A stretch of DNA of 64,000 bases from an uncultured Christensenella sp. (GCA_910578565.1 CAJTQF010000003.1:161456-225455), one strand, 5' to 3'; positions 42,594 through 51,125 are shown, counted from the stretch's first letter. Notes: generated from the sequence alone by a model not told the origin. Translations and numbers: made by a program.

Positions 42594-43007
42594 ATGAGTA
42601 TTTGTGTTAATCTTGACGATGCTTTTAAGTCGGCTGAAACTATCAACGTTTATAATGAAGGCGTAATAAAAAGTTACGCTTCAAACAGTAAAAATTTTGA
42701 AGAAATTCTTGACTGCTGGATGGATATGATCAGCAACGCGCATATAATGCCTGCGCTGGGAGTAAGTCTTAACCATTTAACGACAGAAGCTATTCAAAGC
42801 GGATTATGGGTTGAGTTTGGTTTTGCCGAACAGCTTGAAAGCGGTGAATTGCCCTATGAAAAATTGCTGATACAGGTTGCCAAAGGTTTTTATGGTTTTA
42901 ATTTAATACGGTACAATTCTGTCGGCGGTTATGACGGAAGATGTTTTTATTACGATCTGAACGGTAAAAATATGGATAAATTGTACGAACTATTGCTCAA
43001 ATCATAG
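42594..43007 (+). CDS. Unknown small protein, 137 residues
   Basis: Starts 7 nt after nfnB with only a distant AAGGAAG, so probably translationally coupled. Sequence is mixed alpha/beta (FEEILDCWMDMISNAHIMPA; YNSVGGYDGRCFYYDLNGKN), no signal peptide or membrane segment. I recognise no family. A strong terminator follows, so it closes the nfn operon. Confidence 0.75.
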   Translation: MSICVNLDDAFKSAETINVYNEGVIKSYASNSKNFEEILDCWMDMISNAHIMPALGVSLNHLTTEAIQSGLWVEFGFAEQLESGELPYEKLLIQVAKGFYGFNLIRYNSVGGYDGRCFYYDLNGKNMDKLYELLLKS

Positions 43008-43050
43008 TTTTAAAAAGTACTATGTTAAACATAATTGGGTTTAAGTATAG

Positions 43051-43078
43051 TTAAGGCGGGTCTTTTGACCCGCCTTAA
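43051..43078. terminator. Bidirectional terminator
   Basis: Perfect 12-bp stem TTAAGGCGGGTC / GACCCGCCTTAA, loop TTTT, between convergent genes. Confidence 0.88.
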
Positions 43079-43083
43079 ATTGT

Positions 43084-43347
43084 TTATTTCGAATTTTCTG
43101 TCTGGGATTTTTTGTATGCGCTTATCGCTTTTGAAAGTTGGTCGGGGCAGGAAGTATTGTTTTTACACTTTATGCCGGCAAGCAAAGTCTCAACTTCATC
43201 GATTGTTCTGCCTTCAACAAGTTTGCTTACGCCTTGCAAGTTACCGCTGCAACCGCCTATAAATTTTACGCCGTGCAATCTGTTTTGATTGTCAACTTCA
43301 AATATTATTTGTCTTGAACAAGTTCCTGATGTTAAATAAGTAAACAT
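43084..43347 (-). CDS. TSCPD-domain protein (TIGR03905-like)
   Basis: 87 residues. The pattern SGTCSRQIIFEVDN, VKFIGGCSGNLQGVSKLVEG and GIKCKNNTSCPDQLSKAI matches the TSCPD domain, a Cys-rich module also found at the end of some class-II ribonucleotide reductases. Possible metal binding through C-x-S, GGC and S-C-P. Function unknown. Follows the DUF4364 gene by 8 nt. Confidence 0.9.
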   Translation of the reverse strand: MFTYLTSGTCSRQIIFEVDNQNRLHGVKFIGGCSGNLQGVSKLVEGRTIDEVETLLAGIKCKNNTSCPDQLSKAISAYKKSQTENSK

Positions 43348-43355
43348 TTTTTCTC

Positions 43356-43880
43356 CTAATCACAAAGATTTTCGTATATTACCGAGTAAACGTCGGCGGC
43401 TTTTTCTTCCCATTTCTTGTATATGGTTTTTGCGGTTTTTTTATCGGGTACTACAAATTTCAGTTCTAATATCGTTTGTACCGGCGATAATATTTTCAAA
43501 GCAACGGTATAAGTCCCATCCATATTCTGAAAATAGTCCGAGCGGCATTCCTGCCGGTTTCTGTAACGCGCGCTGTTCTTTTTAATAAATATTGAAATTT
43601 CTTCCCTTACGCTTTTAGGGATATTTATGTAAAAGTTTGCAAGCGTTTCTCTTCCGTCCGGGGTGAGTGAGTACAACGTATCTTCGTCTTCATTGACTAT
43701 GCAAATGAAATTGTCGTCAATAAGTTTATGAAGCACGTTTACGCAATCCATATAACCCATCCAGCTGTTTGAAGAGGAGCACATATCGACGATAGTTCTC
43801 TCAGACAGAGCGCTTTCCATTTTATCAAAAACGAAAAGTATTATTAATTTGTTGATAGAAGTTTCGCCTGTGTTCAACAT
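43356..43880 (-). CDS. DUF4364 family protein (winged-helix-like)
   Basis: 174 residues from the ATG at 43880 (an in-frame TTG lies at 43892; neither has a clear Shine-Dalgarno). N-terminal winged-helix-like region NKLIILFVFDKMESALSERT with WMGYMDCVNVLHKLIDDNFI and YSLTPDGRETLANF, then a beta-rich C-terminal half (YTVALKILSPVQTILELKFV). Typical of a clostridial family of unknown role. Promoter TTGATT-17-TATAAT lies about 50-75 nt upstream on the minus strand. Confidence 0.88.
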   Translation of the reverse strand: MLNTGETSINKLIILFVFDKMESALSERTIVDMCSSSNSWMGYMDCVNVLHKLIDDNFICIVNEDEDTLYSLTPDGRETLANFYINIPKSVREEISIFIKKNSARYRNRQECRSDYFQNMDGTYTVALKILSPVQTILELKFVVPDKKTAKTIYKKWEEKAADVYSVIYENLCD

Positions 43881-44026
43881 AATAGTACTCAAAACTACAA
43901 AAAGTGTAAAAGTCCTTAATATTATACATAATATTTATCTTAAAATCAAGATATTTACCCAAAAATAATTTAATTTTAAATTAAACTGTGTTATAATATT
44001 GCAGTAAAGCATATTTTAGGTGGTGT

Positions 44027-44770
44027 ATGAAAAACACAAAAGAACAAGTTTTAACATTTTTGGAAAAATGTGAAGAGCTTAAAAAATGTAAATTTATAAT
44101 GGCAACCACTAAAATTAAGGACTTGTTAAAATGTATAGTTAACAGTCCCGATTTATACCGGTTGTTTGACAGCGTAACCAAAGATTTTGATTATTTGCAG
44201 GAAAAAGCAAGATGTCTTATTGTTGCAGATGACGGATATATAAACAAGAGCAAAGTTGTTCTGCCGCAAACGGTGGGGCAGAGACTTGCTTTTATTTTTT
44301 GTCTGCTTGTCGAGTTTGACAGGGGCACTCAGAACTTTAACGAATTTTTACAGATATACTATCCCGAAGACGGTAGTTATTTTGCCAGTTATATGGCGTT
44401 TTGCGATACCGTTATAAACAGTCTTGAAGAATTAATTCAGGAAGTGTTTGCAGAGTCGCTTGAAGCCGAAGCCGAAGAAGCCGAACAGGTATATGCGGCA
44501 AATTCATCGCGGGCTAAACTGTATTCGGAAATTTCGCTTGCAATTGCGGCAGAAAAGCAATTTTTGTATCAGACTTCAATTCCGAAAGAAGAAAAAGAAG
44601 GCGGGTACAAAATGCTTAACGAGCTTTTGTTTGCCGTAAAATCAGGCAATGAAAATTTGATAGACGCGCTTATTTGCGGGTATAACTATTTTGTGCTTTA
44701 CAACGGATGTGTGAGCGACGGCATAGCGTCGCTTATTGATATGTTGGTTGAATTTGAATCGGCTTTATGA
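44027..44770 (+). CDS. Unknown helical protein, 247 residues
   Basis: Predicted mostly helical, cysteine-rich at the start (CEELKKCKFIMATTKIKDLL), with QTVGQRLAFIFCLLVEFDRG, an acidic helix SLEAEAEEAEQVYAAN, and a C-terminal ALICGYNYFVLYNGCVSDGI. No transmembrane segment strong enough to call. AGGTGG site 6 nt upstream. Its last 4 nt overlap the NUDIX gene (ATGA), so the two are coupled. Family not recognised. Confidence 0.8.
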   Translation: MKNTKEQVLTFLEKCEELKKCKFIMATTKIKDLLKCIVNSPDLYRLFDSVTKDFDYLQEKARCLIVADDGYINKSKVVLPQTVGQRLAFIFCLLVEFDRGTQNFNEFLQIYYPEDGSYFASYMAFCDTVINSLEELIQEVFAESLEAEAEEAEQVYAANSSRAKLYSEISLAIAAEKQFLYQTSIPKEEKEGGYKMLNELLFAVKSGNENLIDALICGYNYFVLYNGCVSDGIASLIDMLVEFESAL

Positions 44771-45297
44771 TATTTTTTGAGAAAAAATTAAAATCAAAAA
44801 CTTTATATAGCGGTAAAGTAGTGACTTTAGAGATTGACGAAGTTCTTTTGCCGAACGGAAAAAACGGAATAAGAGAATGCATAAGGCATAGCGGCGGCGC
44901 TGCCGTTCTTTTAGTAAAAGACGGCAAGGTTTTGCTTGTAAAACAGTTCAGATATCCTTACGGTAAAGAAACATATGAAATTCCCGCGGGCAAATTGAAT
45001 AAAGGTGAAGACCCTTTAAAAGCCGCGGAAAGAGAGCTTGAAGAAGAAACGGGATTTAAGGCAAAACTTGTTCATGCTTTAAATATATATCCTAGCCCCG
45101 GGTACACGGACGAAGTTATACATATCTATTTTGCTGAAGGAATCGAACTTGGTCGTCAAAATCCCGATGATGATGAATTTGTTACAAACGAATTTATCGA
45201 TTTTGATATTGTTTTAAAAATGATAGAACGCGGTGAAATTTGCGATGCAAAAACCGTTGCCGCAGTCTATAAATACAAATGTGAAAAAAATTTATAA
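44767..45297 (+). CDS. NUDIX hydrolase, ADP-ribose pyrophosphatase type
   Basis: 176 residues. Complete Nudix box: G-K-L-N-K-G-E, then AAERELEEETGF, fitting Gx5Ex7REUXEEXGU. N-terminal SGKVVTLEIDEVLLPNGK and VLLVKQFRYPYGKETYEIPA place it with ADP-ribose pyrophosphatases, which cleave ADP-ribose to AMP and ribose-5-phosphate. Start overlaps the upstream gene by 4 nt. Confidence 0.93.
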   Translation: MIFFEKKLKSKTLYSGKVVTLEIDEVLLPNGKNGIRECIRHSGGAAVLLVKDGKVLLVKQFRYPYGKETYEIPAGKLNKGEDPLKAAERELEEETGFKAKLVHALNIYPSPGYTDEVIHIYFAEGIELGRQNPDDDEFVTNEFIDFDIVLKMIERGEICDAKTVAAVYKYKCEKNL

Positions 45298-45300
45298 AGT

Positions 45301-45332
45301 AAAAGAGGTCGCCGTTTGGCAACCTCTTTTTA
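45301..45332. terminator. Bidirectional terminator
   Basis: Stem AAAAGAGGT(c)GCC / GGC(a)ACCTCTTTT with loop GTTT between convergent genes; T-tract follows. Confidence 0.85.
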
Positions 45333-45340
45333 ATTAGGGA

Positions 45341-45568
45341 TTAGTTACAACCGCAACCACAGCCGCAGCCGTTATTGCCGTTGCCGCACAACAGATTGGA
45401 CAGCGTGCCGTTTTTCCACATACTGTAAAGTAAAGCGATAAGTATGGGGGTGCAGCTTCCGCTAAGTACGTTCTCTAAACCGTTTCCGCTGCAACTTGCC
45501 GCAAGAAGTAAAAGGATTAAAATCCAAAGGCAGCTATTGTTGCCGCAGCCACTAGAAAAAATGTTCAT
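45341..45568 (-). CDS. Small membrane protein ending in a Cys-Gly repeat
   Basis: 75 residues. Starts MNIFSSGCGNNSCLWILILL; hydrophobic helices at ~13-25 and ~40-50, ten cysteines, and a C-terminus NNGCGCGCGCN. Strong AGGAGG site 6 nt before the ATG supports expression. I do not recognise it; the terminal alternating Cys-Gly suggests metal binding or cross-linking (inference). Confidence 0.75.
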   Translation of the reverse strand: MNIFSSGCGNNSCLWILILLLLAASCSGNGLENVLSGSCTPILIALLYSMWKNGTLSNLLCGNGNNGCGCGCGCN

Positions 45569-45686
45569 AAATTTCCTCCTGTAAAATGAGCTGCAGGGCG
45601 GTATGTAAATTTAGTTGTGCCCGTGCAGTTTCCGTATATTAAATTGTATTAAAATTTCCGTAAAAATGTTACTGTACTTTAAACGC

Positions 45687-45715
45687 TTGCATAATTTTTT
45701 TTGCAATGCTATAAT
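45687..45715 (+). promoter_or_regulatory. Promoter of the ECF-S/coaX operon
   Basis: TTGCAT, 17-nt spacer, TATAAT; transcription would start near 45722, giving a ~110-nt leader. Confidence 0.8.
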
Positions 45716-45733
45716 ATTTTAAATTTTAAACAG

Positions 45734-45828
45734 GTACTTCAGGCGGGTATATTTAACCCGACCTATCATAAGTACAATAATTTTTTTTACGCTGATATTC
45801 CATTATATGCAGGAAATCAGACGGAGGT
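45734..45828 (+). promoter_or_regulatory. Structured 5' leader, candidate cis-regulatory RNA
   Basis: Element 1 (45734-45775): outer stem GTACTT / AAGTAC enclosing AGGCGGGT / ACCCG(a)CCT; after AATAA comes an eight-T run (45781-45788). Element 2 (45792-45820): CTGATaTTCC / GGAAATCAG, directly before the GGAGG site. The layout suits attenuation plus control of translation. Confidence 0.5.
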
Positions 45829-45832
45829 ATTT

Positions 45833-46474
45833 GTGAAAAAAGATAAGGCTCATTTTATCGCTTTTGTCGGCGTGATGTTTGCGCTGATATTTGTGTTGTT
45901 TCTTCTGGAGGGTGCATTGCTTTCTCCTGTGGGTATGACGGCTTGCATATTGTCGTTACCTGTATCAATTTCTTTAAGTATATACGACGATTGGAAAAAA
46001 AGTTTTGTCGGCGGTACGCTTTTGGGGGTGGGAAGTTGCATTTTTTGTCTGATATTTTCTGTATTTATAAAATACGCAAATCCCCTGATTTCTATACTTC
46101 CAAGAATTTTTATTGGTATAACTGCTTATTGGACTTATTTCGGATTTTCAAAATTGTTCAGAAAAGTTAAAAATATCTTTGTGCGCGAAGTGTTTCCTGC
46201 GGCGATAGCCGGTGTGGTCGGTTCGCTCACCAATACTGTCTTATATTTGCTTGCGGTAGCTATATGGGATGGTAAGGCGGCAGATGCGCTTACGGCAATA
46301 TTGGGCGTAGCGGTTACAATATATTTCCCTATCGAACTTGTTGCCTGCGCTATATTGGTACCGGCATATGTAAAAGTTCTAAGGAAAATAAACCATACCT
46401 TTATAAATAAACCCGTTAAAGATGCAAATCTTTCAGTTAGCGTTGCGGAGAATGTAAATGATAATTTGTCTTGA
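45833..46474 (+). CDS. ECF-type vitamin transporter S component, probably pantothenate-specific
   Basis: 213 residues with about six transmembrane segments (FIAFVGVMFALIFVLFLLEG; FVGGTLLGVGSCIFCLIFSV; AAIAGVVGSLTNTVLYLLAV; YFPIELVACAILVPAYV). Size, topology and the G-S-x-T-N-T near TM5 fit S components of energy-coupling-factor importers. Start is GTG 45833, preceded by GGAGGT; upstream in-frame codons lie in the leader. It overlaps coaX by 17 bp, so pantothenate uptake is a strong contextual inference. The energising module (EcfAA'T) must be elsewhere. Confidence 0.82.
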   Translation: MKKDKAHFIAFVGVMFALIFVLFLLEGALLSPVGMTACILSLPVSISLSIYDDWKKSFVGGTLLGVGSCIFCLIFSVFIKYANPLISILPRIFIGITAYWTYFGFSKLFRKVKNIFVREVFPAAIAGVVGSLTNTVLYLLAVAIWDGKAADALTAILGVAVTIYFPIELVACAILVPAYVKVLRKINHTFINKPVKDANLSVSVAENVNDNLS

Positions 46475-47234
46475 CGTTGGTAATACGAACATAAAATACG
46501 CCGTTTATGACGGCGATAAGCTTATTTTGAGTTTCCGTATTGCGACGGAACATAAAAAAACTTCCGACGAATACGGCGGACAGCTTATAAGTATCCTTGA
46601 AAACAGGAATATCCATGCGGACGATATTACAGGCGGAATTATTTCTTCAGTAGTGCCGCCGCTTGATTATACTTTGGAAAATATGTGCCGTACGTACCTG
46701 AATATTAAACCGCTTTTACTTGCGCCGGGGTTAAAGACCGGTATGAATTTACGGGTTGATAACGCCAAAGAAGTGGGCGCGGACAGGGTGGTTAACAATG
46801 TCGCGGCAGTCAGAAAATACGGTTATCCGCTGATAATTATAGATTTCGGCACGGCGACAACTTTTAACGTTATAGACTGCAAGGGCGAGTTTATCGGCGG
46901 TGTGATTGCGCCCGGAATAAAGGGGTCGTTGGACAGCCTTGTTAACGGCACCGCAAAATTACCGAGAGTGGAAATAGAGCGTCCTTTAAAAGTAATCGGT
47001 AAAAACACTGTCACCAATATGCAGTCCGGTATAGTTTACGGTTTTTCGGGATTGGTTGCTTATATAGTAAGAAAAATCAAGCAGGAACTCAAAGACGATA
47101 GCGTTAAAACCGTGGCAACAGGCGGATTTTCCGAAGTTATTGCAAGCGAAATTTCAAGCATAGATTATGTGGATAAACTTTTGACGTTGGACGGACTTAA
47201 ATATCTGTATGATTTAAACAGCGCGGAGGCATAA
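46458..47234 (+). CDS. coaX: Type III pantothenate kinase
   Basis: 258 residues. First step of coenzyme A synthesis. ASKHA-fold motifs: LDVGNTNIKYAVYDGD (phosphate 1), NAKEVGADRVVNNVAAV, IIDFGTATTFNVID (phosphate 2), GGVIAPGIKGSLDSLVNGTA and VATGGFSEVI. Type III enzymes are insensitive to CoA feedback. Cotranslated with the ECF S component and 1 nt before hom. Confidence 0.96.
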   Translation: MIICLDVGNTNIKYAVYDGDKLILSFRIATEHKKTSDEYGGQLISILENRNIHADDITGGIISSVVPPLDYTLENMCRTYLNIKPLLLAPGLKTGMNLRVDNAKEVGADRVVNNVAAVRKYGYPLIIIDFGTATTFNVIDCKGEFIGGVIAPGIKGSLDSLVNGTAKLPRVEIERPLKVIGKNTVTNMQSGIVYGFSGLVAYIVRKIKQELKDDSVKTVATGGFSEVIASEISSIDYVDKLLTLDGLKYLYDLNSAEA

Positions 47235-47235
47235 G

Positions 47236-48519
47236 ATGAAAAAGGTCGGGGTGGCAATACTCGGATTGGGTGTTGTGGGCGGCGGAACATATAAAATGCT
47301 GACCGAACACAGAGAATTTTATAAAAAAAATCACAGCATTGATATTGTTGTGGAAAGCGTGCTTGAAAGAAATACGGAGCGCGCAATTTCTCTCGGTGTT
47401 GAAAAATCAGTGATAGCAGAAAGTATTGAAGATATTTGTAACAATTCTGATGTTGATATTGTAGTTGAAGTTATGGGCGGGATAGAACCTGCTAAGACTT
47501 TTGTGCTTGCCGCGCTTAATGCTGGTAAGTCGGTAGTGACGTCCAATAAAGAACTGTTTTGCAAGTTTTGGCATGAGCTTGAAAAAGTTGCAAAACTCAA
47601 CGGTTGCGGACTTTTTTACGAGGCAACTTGTGTCGGCGGAGTGCCGGTTATAAGAACTTTGCTTGATAATTTGCAGGGTAATAAAATAACTTCGATAATG
47701 GGTATAATAAACGGCACGACAAATTATATTTTAACTAAAATGACTGACTGCGGTGTTTCTTATAACGAAGTTTTAAAGGAGGCGCAGTCACTCGGTTATG
47801 CGGAAGCTGACCCTACTGCCGACGTGGAAGGCTATGACGCTGTTTATAAACTTTCAATATTATCAAGCCTTTCATTCCATACCAAAGTGCCATTTACAAA
47901 AATTTACCGTGAAGGTATTACAGATATTGATTCTGATGATTTGCGTTACGGCAAACAGCTGGGGTATATTCTGAAATTACTTGCGATAGGAAAAAATACC
48001 GATAGCGGAATTGAAGTAAGGGTACATCCGGCATTTATAAAATCAACTCATCCGCTTGCCGGAGTAAACGATAGCTACAACGCCGTCTATATAACGGGTG
48101 ATTGTGTGGAAAATATTATGCTCTACGGCAGGGGGGCAGGGGCAATGCCTACGGCAAGCGCTATTGTGGGTGACGTTATCTATTGCGCTACACATAGCGA
48201 TTTTAATTATTCTACTTTTAACAATACCGAAAACGCCGATCCCACAACTAACTTTATCGCTGATTTCAGCGGTGCTTATTATATGCGTTTAAAAGCACAG
48301 GACAAGGCGGGTGTGCTGTCAAAAGTAACGTCCGTATTAAGTAAACATAATATAAGTGTGGCGCAGGTTATTCAGGAAAGCGGAAGGGCTGACGGAACGG
48401 TGCCTATAATGCTTGTCACGCACGAGACTTACGAAAATGACATTTGGAAAGCAGTTAACGAAATAAATTCTGACGGCGGGTTTGCTACGGTTTCGGCTGT
48501 GATCAGGGTCTGCGGATGA
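47236..48519 (+). CDS. hom: Homoserine dehydrogenase
   Basis: 427 residues. NAD(P)-binding GLGVVGGGTYKML, the family signature in NYILTKMTDCGVSYNEVL and AQSLGYAEADPTADVEGYDA, and a C-terminal ACT domain (YYMRLKAQDKAGVLSKVTSV) for allosteric control by threonine or related amino acids. Makes homoserine from aspartate semialdehyde for threonine and methionine. Starts 1 nt after coaX; overlaps the next gene by 4 nt. Confidence 0.96.
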   Translation: MKKVGVAILGLGVVGGGTYKMLTEHREFYKKNHSIDIVVESVLERNTERAISLGVEKSVIAESIEDICNNSDVDIVVEVMGGIEPAKTFVLAALNAGKSVVTSNKELFCKFWHELEKVAKLNGCGLFYEATCVGGVPVIRTLLDNLQGNKITSIMGIINGTTNYILTKMTDCGVSYNEVLKEAQSLGYAEADPTADVEGYDAVYKLSILSSLSFHTKVPFTKIYREGITDIDSDDLRYGKQLGYILKLLAIGKNTDSGIEVRVHPAFIKSTHPLAGVNDSYNAVYITGDCVENIMLYGRGAGAMPTASAIVGDVIYCATHSDFNYSTFNNTENADPTTNFIADFSGAYYMRLKAQDKAGVLSKVTSVLSKHNISVAQVIQESGRADGTVPIMLVTHETYENDIWKAVNEINSDGGFATVSAVIRVCG

Positions 48520-49379
48520 ATTGTCTGATTGTTGTGAACGCTTATATCCAAAATAATTCACAAAGGGCTCAGGCAGAAAGAATAGCGCAGGAATTACGTT
48601 TACTCAATGTAGAGTGCGAAATAGTCGCTAATATCGGTTTGTCTAAAATTATCGACGGAAAAATAATATCGGATAGATATGACTGCTGCGTGTTTCTCGA
48701 CAAGGACAAGGCGGCGGCAAGATTGTTGGAAAAGAGCGGCATAAGGCTTTTTAACAGCGCCCGCGCAATTGAAATTTGCGATGATAAAATGATAACCCAT
48801 ATTGAGCTGGCTGATTGTGGTATTCCTATGCCTGACTGCGTATATGCGCCGCTTTGTTATTATTCTGACGCTAAAATATCTGATAAGTTTTATAGCAGTG
48901 TTAAAGAATTAGAGTTTCCGTTAGTGGCAAAGCTGTGTTACGGTTCGCTGGGGAGTGGCGTCAGTAAAATAAGTAGTGAAGCGGATCTTCGCGTATTTGA
49001 ACAACAAAATAAACAGCACGCGCATTTTTATCAAAAATTTATAGGGCGCGGCGGTGAAGATATCAGGGTTATTGTTATAGGCGGAAAGTACGTGTGCGCT
49101 ATGAAAAGACGCAATGACAACGATTTTCGTTCAAATATTGAACTGGGCGGAGTAGGCGAATGCTATACTGCCGATACCGACCTTATTACGCTTTGCGAAA
49201 AAGTTGCTGCTGTTTTACAACTCGATTACTGTGGGATAGACGTTTTGACGGATAATGACGGCAAGCGGTATATATGTGAAGTTAATTCTAACGCATTTTT
49301 TGCCGAAGCGGAAAGGGTGTGCGGTGTAAACGTAGCAAAAAAATATGCGGAGTTTATTATAGCGGGTAAAAACACTTGA
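48516..49379 (+). CDS. RimK/LysX-like ATP-grasp ligase
   Basis: 287 residues. ATP-grasp core: LEFPLVAKLCYGSLGSGVSK, FYQKFIGRGGEDIRVIVIGG, CAMKRRNDNDFRSNIELGG and DVLTDNDGKRYICEVNSNAF. Relatives add glutamate or other amino acids to proteins, cofactors or amino-group carriers. The first 100 residues hold the pre-ATP-grasp domain. Last gene of the ECF-S/coaX/hom operon (ATGA overlap). Substrate not predictable. Confidence 0.88.
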   Translation: MNCLIVVNAYIQNNSQRAQAERIAQELRLLNVECEIVANIGLSKIIDGKIISDRYDCCVFLDKDKAAARLLEKSGIRLFNSARAIEICDDKMITHIELADCGIPMPDCVYAPLCYYSDAKISDKFYSSVKELEFPLVAKLCYGSLGSGVSKISSEADLRVFEQQNKQHAHFYQKFIGRGGEDIRVIVIGGKYVCAMKRRNDNDFRSNIELGGVGECYTADTDLITLCEKVAAVLQLDYCGIDVLTDNDGKRYICEVNSNAFFAEAERVCGVNVAKKYAEFIIAGKNT

Positions 49380-49404
49380 TTTTTTTGTTCTGATTTTATA
49401 ATAT
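49376..49404 (+). promoter_or_regulatory. Promoter of tRNA-Ser
   Basis: TTGATT, 17-nt spacer, TAATAT, 29 nt before the mature tRNA. Confidence 0.65.
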
Positions 49405-49433
49405 ATTAATGTTCGGGATTACAGAACGGCAGT

Positions 49434-49522
49434 GCGGAGATGGCTGAGCGGTTTAAGGCGCACGATTGGAAATCGTGTGTACCCAAAAGGTACCGGAGGT
49501 TCAAATCCTCTTCTCCGCGCCA
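49434..49522 (+). tRNA. tRNA-Ser (anticodon GGA), CCA encoded
   Basis: Acceptor stem GCGGAGA / TCTCCGC, anticodon stem CACGA / TCGTG around loop TTGGAAA (GGA), long variable arm GTACCC AAAA GGTAC, T-arm GAGGTTCAAATCCTC, discriminator G and genomic CCA. Type-II structure with long variable arm confirms serine. Confidence 0.98.
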
Positions 49523-49565
49523 TGAAGTGACGTTTGACTTTGTCAAACGTCACTTCATTATTTTT
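49522..49565 (+). terminator. Terminator of tRNA-Ser
   Basis: Perfect 17-bp stem (ATGAAGTGACGTTTGAC and complement), loop TTT, ending TATTTTT. Confidence 0.92.
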
Positions 49566-49577
49566 GTAAATAAATAG

Positions 49578-49606
49578 TTGACAATGTAAATGTGTAATGA
49601 TATAAT
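49578..49606 (+). promoter_or_regulatory. Promoter of the TetR/ABC operon
   Basis: TTGACA, 17-nt spacer, TATAAT: both boxes perfect. Confidence 0.88.
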
Positions 49607-49637
49607 AACAAGTGTTATTAATAATGCTTGTTATTAT
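49602..49637. promoter_or_regulatory. Candidate TetR operator
   Basis: Perfect 11-bp inverted repeat ATAATAACAAG / CTTGTTATTAT with 14-bp centre, overlapping the -10 and start site: classic autorepression geometry. Confidence 0.7.
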
Positions 49638-49654
49638 ATTGTTTTGGTGAATTT

Positions 49655-50233
49655 ATGCCTGCAAATAAAGTGATTACTAAAGAACTTATTTTGAAAGAAT
49701 CGTTTCAGATAGTAAGGGAACGCGGTATGGACGGATTAAACGTCCGCGAACTTGCAAAGAGATGCAAATGCTCAACACAACCCATTTATTTATCTTTCAG
49801 CGGAATGGACGAAATTAAAGTTGAAGTCGCTAAAATGGCAATGCAACATTTTTTCAAATTTGTTGAAAATGAGATGGCTAAAAAAGAATATCCCGAATAT
49901 AAAGCGATAGGTATGGGATATATAAAATTTGCCGTTGAAGAAACCGAACTTTTTAAATACCTTTTTATGCGCAACCGCACTGAAGAAGACGGTTTTGAAA
50001 AGGATAGTTACGAAAAATCGGTTTTTGTTATAATGAAAAATTACGGGTTGTATTCAGAACAGGCTTATACCATACATTCGGAAATGTGGGTGTTTGTTCA
50101 CGGAATAGCTACTATGTTTGCAACGGGATATCTTGATTGGGATTGGAAGACTGTAAGCAATATGGTAAGCGACGTGTATAAGGGGCTTTTATTAAGAATA
50201 AAGCAAGGAGAAAAAAGTGATAATACAAATTGA
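49655..50233 (+). CDS. TetR-family transcriptional regulator
   Basis: 192 residues. N-terminal helix-turn-helix: FQIVRERGMDGLNVRELAKR with CKCSTQPIYLSFSGMDEIKV. The ligand-binding half contains FAVEETELFKYLFMRNRTEE, similar to TetR-WHG-type regulators. ATG 49655 with GGTGA 5 nt upstream. It heads an operon with an ABC exporter, overlapping its first gene by 17 bp, and probably represses the operon through the palindrome over its own promoter until a toxic ligand binds. Confidence 0.92.
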   Translation: MPANKVITKELILKESFQIVRERGMDGLNVRELAKRCKCSTQPIYLSFSGMDEIKVEVAKMAMQHFFKFVENEMAKKEYPEYKAIGMGYIKFAVEETELFKYLFMRNRTEEDGFEKDSYEKSVFVIMKNYGLYSEQAYTIHSEMWVFVHGIATMFATGYLDWDWKTVSNMVSDVYKGLLLRIKQGEKSDNTN

Positions 50234-51125
50234 ACATTTAAAAAAGTCATTTAAGGACGTAAACGCTGTCAATGATATTTCGTTCAACGTGAAAGATGGA
50301 GAATTGTTTGCTTTTCTCGGCGTGAACGGCGCGGGTAAGTCCACTACGATAAATATTATCAGCGGTATACTTAAAAAGGATAGCGGCAAAATTAACGTTT
50401 GCGGTTACGATATCGATAGCAGTTCACACGAAATAAAAAGCAAACTCGGAATCGTTTTTCAGAATTCAGTACTCGATAAAAAACTGAGCGTTTACGACAA
50501 TCTTAAACACAGAGCAAGTTTATACGGGATTTTCGGCAATGAATTTAAAACACGTCTTGAAGAGATGACAGAGCTTTTAGATTTGAAAGATATTTTGAAG
50601 CGGCCGATTGTAAAACTTTCCGGCGGACAGAAAAGAAGAATAGATATTGCCCGCGCATTAATACATAAACCGCAATTGCTTATTCTTGACGAACCGACTA
50701 CTGGACTTGACCCGAAGACCAGAATGACGGTGTGGGGTGTTGTAGATAAATTGAGAAAGGAAACAGGTTTGTCTGTTTTTTTGACTACGCATTATATGGA
50801 AGAAGCGGCTGAGTCGGATTACGTGGTGATAATCGATTCGGGAAAGATTGTCGCAGAGGGAACGCCTCACGACCTTAAAAACGAATTTGCAAGCGACTTT
50901 ATTAAATTTTATAACCGTAGGGAAGATGTTGAAAAATATTTTTCAAAACTTGGTTATTCTGTCAAAAACGAGCGTGATTATACGGAAATCGAACTTAAAA
51001 ACACTTCGGAAGTATCGAAATTTTTTAAGGAAAAGCCCGAGCTTTTTGAAGATTTTGAAGTTTTGAAGGGCAATATGGATAACGTGTTTTTAAAAGTTAC
51101 AGGTAAGGATTTAAAAGGGGTATAA
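50217..51125 (+). CDS. ABC exporter ATP-binding protein (DrrA/CcmA-like)
   Basis: 302 residues. Walker A GVNGAGKSTT, signature LSGGQKRRIDIARAL, Walker B LLILDEPTTGLD, H-loop LTTHYMEEA, and a C-terminal extension (~215-302) typical of drug/lipid exporters of the ABC-2 class. Start is GTG 50217 with AAGGAG 6 nt upstream. Paired with the permease 1 nt downstream. Confidence 0.95.
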   Translation: MIIQIEHLKKSFKDVNAVNDISFNVKDGELFAFLGVNGAGKSTTINIISGILKKDSGKINVCGYDIDSSSHEIKSKLGIVFQNSVLDKKLSVYDNLKHRASLYGIFGNEFKTRLEEMTELLDLKDILKRPIVKLSGGQKRRIDIARALIHKPQLLILDEPTTGLDPKTRMTVWGVVDKLRKETGLSVFLTTHYMEEAAESDYVVIIDSGKIVAEGTPHDLKNEFASDFIKFYNRREDVEKYFSKLGYSVKNERDYTEIELKNTSEVSKFFKEKPELFEDFEVLKGNMDNVFLKVTGKDLKGV

